Notes under the pieces: generated by a model | What the model was told of the DNA's origin: nothing | What the model saw: the letters and a program-made list of their open reading frames with translations, nothing else | Database searches by the model: none | In this document: piece by piece, positions 1 to 4,777 of the stretch | Layout: each line of letters starts with the position of its first letter | Position numbering within the stretch: position 1 is the stretch's first letter | Assembly: GCA_902772685.1 (NCBI GenBank) | Contig: CACYBO010000042.1 | Span: 1-7,742, forward strand | Length of the DNA stretch: 7,742 bases | Direction: 5' to 3' | DNA from: an uncultured Eubacteriales bacterium | Lineage (GTDB): Bacteria > Bacillota > Clostridia > Peptostreptococcales > Anaerovoracaceae | Translations under genes and position numbers: made by a program

Positions 1-91
1 AGTTAGACGCGGTAAGGTCAGAAGAGCAAGACTGCACTACATGCGTCAGAGAACAGGTAAGTCCGCTAAGATCAAGAGCCGCAAGGACTGA
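1..91 (+). CDS. rplS: 50S ribosomal protein bL19, C-terminal end (partial, 5' truncated)
   Basis: Reading from base 2 gives 29 codons and a TGA stop at 89-91. The peptide begins VRRGKVRRARLHYMRQRTGK and ends in SRKD. The arginine-rich 'RRGKVRRAKLYYLR...GK(A/S)A+IK' tail is diagnostic of bL19, a large-subunit protein near the 30S/50S interface. Only the C-terminal quarter of the roughly 115-residue family is present, because the gene starts upstream of the window. The context supports the call: in many Firmicutes rplS is directly followed by rbgA and rnhB, as here. A strong intrinsic terminator 29 nt after the stop closes this transcription unit. Confidence 0.93.
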   Translation, partial: VRRGKVRRARLHYMRQRTGKSAKIKSRKD

Positions 92-119
92 TCGGCAGAC
101 TTGTAACCAAACAGGAAAG

Positions 120-153
120 AAATTGCCAAAAGGGAGACCTTTTGGCAATTTTT
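120..153 (+). terminator. Rho-independent terminator after rplS
   Basis: A perfect 14-bp inverted repeat (AAATTGCCAAAAGG at 120-133 and its exact complement at 138-151) encloses a GAGA tetraloop and runs into a T tract ending at 153. This is a textbook intrinsic terminator for the rplS unit. It implies that rbgA has its own promoter or depends on read-through. Confidence 0.93.
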
Positions 154-170
154 ATAGTAGAATAAACAAT
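142..170 (+). promoter_or_regulatory. Possible promoter for the rbgA-rnhB-folD operon
   Basis: TTGGCA at 142-147 resembles a -35 box and AACAAT at 165-170 a weak -10 box, 17 nt apart. An alternative -10, TAGAAT, lies at 158-163 without a well-placed -35. The -35 candidate is inside the right arm of the terminator. The argument is mainly positional: a strong terminator precedes rbgA, so a start site is expected in 140-185. The boxes are only partial matches. Confidence 0.25.
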
Positions 171-193
171 AAGCGAATCCAGGAGGAGCATCG

Positions 194-1117
194 ATGATAG
201 AAAACATAAACTGGTATCCCGGTCATATGAAAAAGACCCGGGAACTCATTCAGAACAATATCAAAATGGTTGACGCGGTCATCGAAGTCATTGATGCGCG
301 CATTCCGGTTTCGAGCAGGAACCCGATCATCGATGATCTGGTGAGTACGAAACCGCGTATTATCGCAATCAACAAGAGCGATCTGGCGGACGATGAGGCG
401 AACAGGCTTTGGAAAGAAAAACTGACGAGTGGGTCCGGTGAAGCGGCAGAGGATGCAAAATCCGGCGGCACCCGGGCAGTCATCATGAATTCCATGACCG
501 GTGAAGGAACGAAGCCTTTGTTTTCCATGCTCGAAAAAATCGCGGCTGCGCGGACCGGAAGCAGCGCCATGAAACCATGCAGACTCATGATCGTCGGCGT
601 TCCGAACTGCGGCAAATCCTCCCTGATCAACAGGATGACGGGACACAAAAGCACAAAGACCGGAGACCGGCCGGGCGTGACCAAGGGGAAGCAGTGGCTG
701 ACTCTGGAAAACGGGATGCAGCTTCTCGACACGCCGGGAATACTCTGGCCCAAATTTGAAGATCCAAACGTCGGGATCAATCTGGCCTTCTGCGGATCGA
801 TCAAGGATGAGATTCTGGATGTACCGACTCTCGCGATGGAGCTCATAAAAGTACTCACACAGAGGTACCCGGAGCTTTTGCGTGAGCGGTATAAACTGGA
901 TGCGCTTCTGGGGGAAGGAGATTTGTCCCCGGAAACCGGTTATCCAATTGAAACGGATGCGGACGCTGCGCTTGCCAATATGCATCAGATGGCGCTGAAA
1001 CGCGGATGCATTTTGCCGGGAAAGCGGATCGATTACGAGCGGATGGGAAGACTTCTGCTCGATGAATTCAGAGCGGCCAAGATCGGCCGGATAACACTGG
1101 AATGGCCGGAGGCATGA
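194..1117 (+). CDS. rbgA: Ribosome biogenesis GTPase RbgA (YlqF)
   Basis: This is a cytoplasmic circularly permuted GTPase that acts late in 50S subunit assembly. The G-motifs appear in permuted order: NKSD (G4) at residues 60-63, NSMTGEG (G5-like) at 99-105, the P-loop GVPNCGKSS (G1) at 135-143, GDRPGVT (switch I/G2) at 157-163, and DTPG (G3) at 179-182 within LLDTPGILWPKFED. The N-terminal NWYPGHM, which includes the histidine typical of the family, is at residues 6-12. A C-terminal helical domain covers about 200-307 and contains the conserved KRGC at 269-272. Length is 307 against about 282 in Bacillus. Part of the excess is a Gly/Ala/acidic stretch at about 79-93 between G4 and G5. The ATG at 194 follows AGGAGGAG (181-188) by 5 nt. 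The gene lies next to rplS and 1 nt before rnhB, as in many Firmicutes. Confidence 0.96.
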   Translation: MIENINWYPGHMKKTRELIQNNIKMVDAVIEVIDARIPVSSRNPIIDDLVSTKPRIIAINKSDLADDEANRLWKEKLTSGSGEAAEDAKSGGTRAVIMNSMTGEGTKPLFSMLEKIAAARTGSSAMKPCRLMIVGVPNCGKSSLINRMTGHKSTKTGDRPGVTKGKQWLTLENGMQLLDTPGILWPKFEDPNVGINLAFCGSIKDEILDVPTLAMELIKVLTQRYPELLRERYKLDALLGEGDLSPETGYPIETDADAALANMHQMALKRGCILPGKRIDYERMGRLLLDEFRAAKIGRITLEWPEA

Positions 1118-1118
1118 G

Positions 1119-1769
1119 ATGACGAAACAGGAACGGATAGAAAAGCAGAAACAGCGCCTCATCGAGATGAAAGAGCCGGAAGCGGAACTTCATGCGGCGG
1201 GATACAGCTTCATAGCGGGAGTCGATGAGGTCGGAAGGGGCCCTCTGGCAGGCCCGGTAGTCGCTGCTGCGGTTGTGCTGCCGGAGGACTTTGACGTCCT
1301 TGGCGTGGATGACTCAAAGAAGCTGAGTGAGAAACGCAGGGAAGAGCTGTATGATCAGATTATCGGAAACTGTCTGGCTTACGGCATAGGAATGGCGGAT
1401 CATAAAGTTATTGACGACATCAACATTCTGCAGGCGACGAAGCGGGCCATGAGACAGGCTATTGAGAATTGTGATAAAATGCTCAGCGGCAGAATAGATT
1501 ACGTGCTGTTTGACGCTGTAGAAATAGAGGGGCTGGGAAAGCCCCAGCAGGCGATCATCAAAGGGGACTCGAAGGTTCTGGCGATTGCCGCCGCATCCAT
1601 AGTCGCGAAGGTCACAAGGGACAGAATGATGGTGGAGTATTCGAAGGAGTACCCCTGGTATGCCTTTGAAAAGAACAAAGGATACGGAACAGCCGCCCAT
1701 TACGAAGGCATTCGTGAACACGGAACATGTCCGATTCACAGGATGACTTTTCTTAAAAATATGAAGTAA
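1119..1769 (+). CDS. rnhB: Ribonuclease HII
   Basis: RNase HII cleaves the RNA strand of RNA-DNA hybrids and starts removal of single ribonucleotides misincorporated in DNA. The hallmark GVDEVGRGPLAGPV is at residues 34-47, with catalytic D36 and E37. The third and fourth metal-binding acids are D132 (in LFDAVEI) and D150 (in IKGDSK). Their 18-residue spacing matches D108/D126 of E. coli RNase HII. The AAASIVAKVTRD block is at 157-168 and the substrate-binding NKGYGT at 186-191. Length is 216, within the usual range, with a short basic/acidic helical N-terminal extension of about 28 residues as in many Firmicutes. The ATG lies 1 nt after the rbgA stop; its GGAGG site (1108-1112) is inside the end of rbgA, so the two are translationally coupled. 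The gene is co-transcribed with folD, 25 nt downstream. Confidence 0.97.
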   Translation: MTKQERIEKQKQRLIEMKEPEAELHAAGYSFIAGVDEVGRGPLAGPVVAAAVVLPEDFDVLGVDDSKKLSEKRREELYDQIIGNCLAYGIGMADHKVIDDINILQATKRAMRQAIENCDKMLSGRIDYVLFDAVEIEGLGKPQQAIIKGDSKVLAIAAASIVAKVTRDRMMVEYSKEYPWYAFEKNKGYGTAAHYEGIREHGTCPIHRMTFLKNMK

Positions 1770-1794
1770 TCAGGAAGATAGAGGAGAAGCAGAA

Positions 1795-2649
1795 ATGGCA
1801 CAGTTATTAAAAGGAGGTCCTGTCGCTAAGGCGATAACCGAAAGAAACATTCAGGCTGTTGAGGAACTCAAGGGCAAAGGCATCACACCTGCGCTTGCAA
1901 TCATCCGGCTTGGTGAGAAGCCGGGAGATCTGGCCTATGAAAAGGGAGCTCTGAAGAGAGCCGAGAAGACAGGCGTGCAGGTCAAACAGTTCGTTTACCC
2001 GGAAGATACGACAGAGGAAGAACTGATCGAGATCATCAGAAACATCAACAACGACAGCAGCATTCACGGGGTTCTGATGTTCAGGCCGCTGCCGAAACAC
2101 ATCAACGAGAAGGAAGTCTGCGAGGCGCTTGCTCCTGAGAAGGACATGGATGGCATCACGTCAGGTTCCATGGCAGGCGTGTTTATGGACACGGAAATCG
2201 GATACCCGCCGTGTACAGCGGAAGCGGTAATGGAACTGCTCGATCATTATGGAATCGTTCTTAAGGGCAGGAAGGTTACGATCTTCGGCAGAAGTCTGGT
2301 AATAGGGAAACCGGTGGCCATGATGATCATGGGACGTCATGCGACGATCACCGTATGTCACAGCAGAACGAAAGCGGAAGATTTCAAAGAGGCCGGAAGT
2401 GATGCGGATATCGTAGTGACAGCAATGGGCCGCGCGAAGATGATCGACGCGGACAAACTCGGAAGCGGACAGGTTATCGTTGATGTGGGAATCAACGTGG
2501 ATGAAGACGGGAATCTCTGCGGTGATGTGGACTTTGATGAAGCCGAGCCGGATGCCGCTGCGATTACGCCTGTACCTGGTGGGGTCGGCAGCGTTACCAC
2601 AGCAGTCCTTATGAAGCACGTGATCCGGGCTGCAGAGCGGACACTTTGA
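1795..2649 (+). CDS. folD: FolD family methylene-THF dehydrogenase (cyclohydrolase centre altered)
   Basis: FolD normally converts methylene-THF to methenyl-THF with NAD(P)+ and then hydrolyses it to formyl-THF. Length (284) and overall sequence fit. Landmarks are KDMDG (116-120), GYPPCTAEAV (136-145), the dinucleotide-fold block GRSLVIGKPVA (165-175), CHSRT (188-192), VDVGIN (229-234) and ITPVPGGVGSVT (257-268). Aligned by eye with E. coli FolD, Y50 is kept as Y48, but K54 is replaced by A52 (Y-E-K-G-A) and Q98 by F96 (M-F-R-P-L-P in place of V-Q-L-P-L-P). D121 is kept as D119. K54 and Q98 serve the cyclohydrolase reaction, so this protein may act mainly as a dehydrogenase, or use another residue; K50, K54 and R97 lie nearby. 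From memory, similar substitutions occur in other Clostridia, so this is probably a lineage variant, not decay. The start ATG follows GAGGAG (1781-1786) by 8 nt. It is the last gene of the rbgA operon, and no clear terminator follows. Confidence 0.9.
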   Translation: MAQLLKGGPVAKAITERNIQAVEELKGKGITPALAIIRLGEKPGDLAYEKGALKRAEKTGVQVKQFVYPEDTTEEELIEIIRNINNDSSIHGVLMFRPLPKHINEKEVCEALAPEKDMDGITSGSMAGVFMDTEIGYPPCTAEAVMELLDHYGIVLKGRKVTIFGRSLVIGKPVAMMIMGRHATITVCHSRTKAEDFKEAGSDADIVVTAMGRAKMIDADKLGSGQVIVDVGINVDEDGNLCGDVDFDEAEPDAAAITPVPGGVGSVTTAVLMKHVIRAAERTL

Positions 2650-2704
2650 ACAAATTTTAAGAATATAAACGGCAATTATTCATGAAAACAGTTCGTTTGT
2701 GAGA

Positions 2705-2710
2705 TACAAT
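2705..2710 (+). promoter_or_regulatory. Possible -10 box upstream of the first subtilase
   Basis: TACAAT at 2705-2710 matches TATAAT at five of six positions and lies 45 nt before the ATG at 2756. No convincing -35 is seen 16-18 nt upstream (sequences like ATGAAA). It shares the pattern TACAATAA followed by ACACA with the candidate promoter of the next gene (4744 onward). folD lacks a visible terminator, so read-through from the housekeeping operon is also possible. Confidence 0.4.
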
Positions 2711-2730
2711 AAAAACACAATGGGTTTTTA
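2710..2730 (+). repeat. Short AT-rich inverted repeat at the presumed transcription start
   Basis: TAAAAAC (2710-2716) and its exact complement GTTTTTA (2724-2730) flank a 7-nt loop. The left arm begins on the last base of the candidate -10 box, so the element would cover the transcription start and first transcribed bases. It is not followed by a T tract, so it is not a standard terminator. It could be an operator or a weak 5' hairpin, or chance in AT-rich DNA. Confidence 0.35.
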
Positions 2731-2755
2731 GGCGGACAATCTGGTCGAGGGTATT

Positions 2756-4678
2756 ATGAATAGCGTTGTTCCCGGAGAAGTGAAGAGGAGATCTGCAAGG
2801 CTGACAGCATTGCTGGTGGCAGTCATTTTTGCGCTGGGAACAATCTTCATTCCGGCTGACATTTATGCTGCAGAAGAAGTTGACGCAACGGTTGAAACCG
2901 AGGCTGTCGATTCAGCCGGGGAGATTGGCACGGTGGAACCTCCGGAGGAAGAAATGCCGGAAACAGAAAATCCGGATGAAATCACTGATCTGCTGACAGT
3001 CACAGACGATCAGGGCGGGGAAGTTGAACTCGAAGATTTAGATGAAGATGAATATGACGGCTTCCTTTACAAGCTGAAAGACAGTGTAACAAAAAAAGAA
3101 ATCGGAGAAATGGAAAACGCCATCGATGAGCTGGACGGCGGACAGGCAGTTGAAGAGGTCATCGGTAAAGAACTCTATGCATCTGATTCCATAGAGACGA
3201 TTGAGGAAGTCGCGGATGCCGACATGATCGAATACGTTGAGCCAAACTACAGAATGTCAGCGATGGCTACGAATGATTCTTACTACGGAGAGTATGGTTG
3301 GTATCTGGACAACATCGCTGCGCCATATGTCTGGGACAAAGGAATGTTCGGCGAAGGTTCGACCGTTGCAGTTATCGACTCAGGTGTGACATTTTCCCAT
3401 GAAGATTTTGAGAACACCCATTTCGAAGCACCGTACAATGCAATCGATCAATCGCAGGATGTTACGGACAATTCGGGGCATGGAACAGCGGTTACGGGCA
3501 TCATAGCCGCCTCATACAATAATAAAAAGGGTCTTACCGGGATTATGCCGGAAACAACGATTATTCCGATAAAAGCCATGGATGTGAATGAAGACAACGA
3601 GACGGAGGGATTTGGAGATGATACAATAAGAGGCTTGGAATATGCAGCAGCGAACGGCGCTGATGTTGTGAACGTGAGCATGGGCACTCCACAGGGAAGC
3701 CTTGCACTTGAACGCGCATTCCAGAAGGCTGCCGACGAAGGTATGATAGTGGTTGCGGCTTGCGGTAACCGCAAGAAGAGTAATATTTATTATCCTGCGG
3801 CTTATGACTCTGTCATCAGCGTGGCGTCTGTTGACAGATACGGAGAGGTTTCATATTTTTCTTCCTATAATGAAAAGGTTGATGTGGCTGCTTACGGCGA
3901 GGATCTGACGGTTACATGGAAGGACAGCAAAAAATATGTCTACTTATCCGGGACATCCCTGGCCGCTCCGGAAGTTGCTGCGATGGCAGCGATGGTTAAG
4001 TCAATGGACAAATCAATTGACATCAACGAATTCCGTGAGATTATTGCCGCAACATCCACAGACAAGGGAGCTAAGGGACGCGACGATTATTATGGTTATG
4101 GAATCATGGATCTCAGCAAAGCATACCGCTACATTGCGCGCGACATTTCATTGTATTCAGCATCATTGTCGGGCACTGTGTACACATACAGCGGCAAGGT
4201 CATCACTCCTTCAGTCACGGTCAAAACGCTAGGGCAGAGACTGCCATCCGATTGCTACAAAACATATTATCCATCCGGCAGAAAAGCGGTTGGAACATAC
4301 AAGGTTGTGCTGGAAGGTGTTAACGGGTACACAGGCAAAATAACCCTGTCGTTCAAAATAATGCCGCATTTGGTCAAATCGCTGAAGAAACCGTTGCGGT
4401 GCAAGAAAAAGCTCCTGATACGCTGGAAGGCAATGAGCAAAAAACAGAAGACCAAGTACAGGAAATCCATCACGGGTTACCAGGTGCGCGTGTCCAAAAG
4501 CCCGAAGTTCACAAAAGCGAAATACGCTAAGGTCAAAGGCATGTCAAAGACGAAGCTGCTGGTCAAAGGGCTCAAGAGAAAGACAACGTATTATGTGCAG
4601 TACAGAGCCTATAAGACAGTAGGAAAGGCAACGTATTATTCCAAGTGGAGCAAGAAGAAAAAAACAAGGACAAAATAA
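2756..4678 (+). CDS. Secreted subtilisin-like serine protease (S8) with MBG-like and FN3-like C-terminal modules
   Basis: This is a predicted exported endopeptidase of 640 residues. Signal peptide: basic KRRSAR (10-15), a hydrophobic core at about 17-33, and a probable cut near IYAA|EE (39/40). Residues 40-100 form an acidic stretch with 26 Asp/Glu and no Lys/Arg. An inhibitor-I9-like pro-region spans about 104-167, ending IEYVEPNYRM. The mature S8 domain begins near GWYLDNIAAPYVWDKG (181-196). Catalytic residues are D208 (VAVIDSGV), H242 (GHGTAVTGIIAA) and S401 (SGTSLAAPE), with oxyanion N338 (ACGN). All are intact, so the enzyme should be active. A degenerate MBG-like module (about 470-535, opening with YTYSGKVITPSVTVK) and an FN3-like module (about 537-640) follow. 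The last 105 residues hold 38 Lys/Arg and no Asp/Glu. No LPxTG or C-terminal membrane helix is seen, so surface retention, if any, would be non-covalent. GAGGG at 2747-2751 is 4 nt from the ATG. The substrate is unknown. Confidence 0.92.
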   Translation: MNSVVPGEVKRRSARLTALLVAVIFALGTIFIPADIYAAEEVDATVETEAVDSAGEIGTVEPPEEEMPETENPDEITDLLTVTDDQGGEVELEDLDEDEYDGFLYKLKDSVTKKEIGEMENAIDELDGGQAVEEVIGKELYASDSIETIEEVADADMIEYVEPNYRMSAMATNDSYYGEYGWYLDNIAAPYVWDKGMFGEGSTVAVIDSGVTFSHEDFENTHFEAPYNAIDQSQDVTDNSGHGTAVTGIIAASYNNKKGLTGIMPETTIIPIKAMDVNEDNETEGFGDDTIRGLEYAAANGADVVNVSMGTPQGSLALERAFQKAADEGMIVVAACGNRKKSNIYYPAAYDSVISVASVDRYGEVSYFSSYNEKVDVAAYGEDLTVTWKDSKKYVYLSGTSLAAPEVAAMAAMVKSMDKSIDINEFREIIAATSTDKGAKGRDDYYGYGIMDLSKAYRYIARDISLYSASLSGTVYTYSGKVITPSVTVKTLGQRLPSDCYKTYYPSGRKAVGTYKVVLEGVNGYTGKITLSFKIMPHLVKSLKKPLRCKKKLLIRWKAMSKKQKTKYRKSITGYQVRVSKSPKFTKAKYAKVKGMSKTKLLVKGLKRKTTYYVQYRAYKTVGKATYYSKWSKKKKTRTK

Positions 4679-4698
4679 AGAAAACCTGTTGAAAAAGA

Positions 4699-4731
4699 AG
4701 GTGTCGTATTCCGAGATACGATGCCTTTTTT
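4699..4731 (+). terminator. Rho-independent terminator after the first subtilase
   Basis: An 11-bp stem (AGGTGTCGTAT at 4699-4709 with ATACGATGCCT at 4716-4726, two G-U pairs) has a 6-nt loop TCCGAG. It is followed by a six-T run at 4726-4731 and preceded by A-rich sequence that could extend the stem. It starts 21 nt after the stop codon and separates the two protease genes into different transcription units. Confidence 0.88.
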
Positions 4732-4740
4732 ATTATGATA

Positions 4741-4749
4741 TGGTACAAT
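4741..4749 (+). promoter_or_regulatory. Extended -10 promoter for the second subtilase
   Basis: TGGTACAAT at 4741-4749 has the TGn extension and a five-of-six -10 box (TACAAT at 4744-4749), 28 nt before the ATG at 4778. The expected -35 position falls inside the terminator's right arm and T tract and shows no match, which is tolerable for an extended -10 promoter. The preceding strong terminator makes an independent start here likely. Confidence 0.55.
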
Positions 4750-4777
4750 AACACAGATAAGGAAAGGTTGGTTTGAA

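Noticed and set aside
152..1162. Long antisense open frames (336 and 202 codons) opposite rbgA
   Set aside because: They lie wholly over a clearly recognised GTPase gene, their translations have no recognisable domain, and no ribosome binding site or promoter of note supports them. They are by-products of the coding bias of rbgA.
1811..1818. Strong Shine-Dalgarno-like AAGGAGGT inside folD
   Set aside because: No ATG, GTG or TTG start lies at a suitable distance in a useful frame. The sequence encodes the N-terminal Lys-Gly-Gly, so it is probably coincidental.
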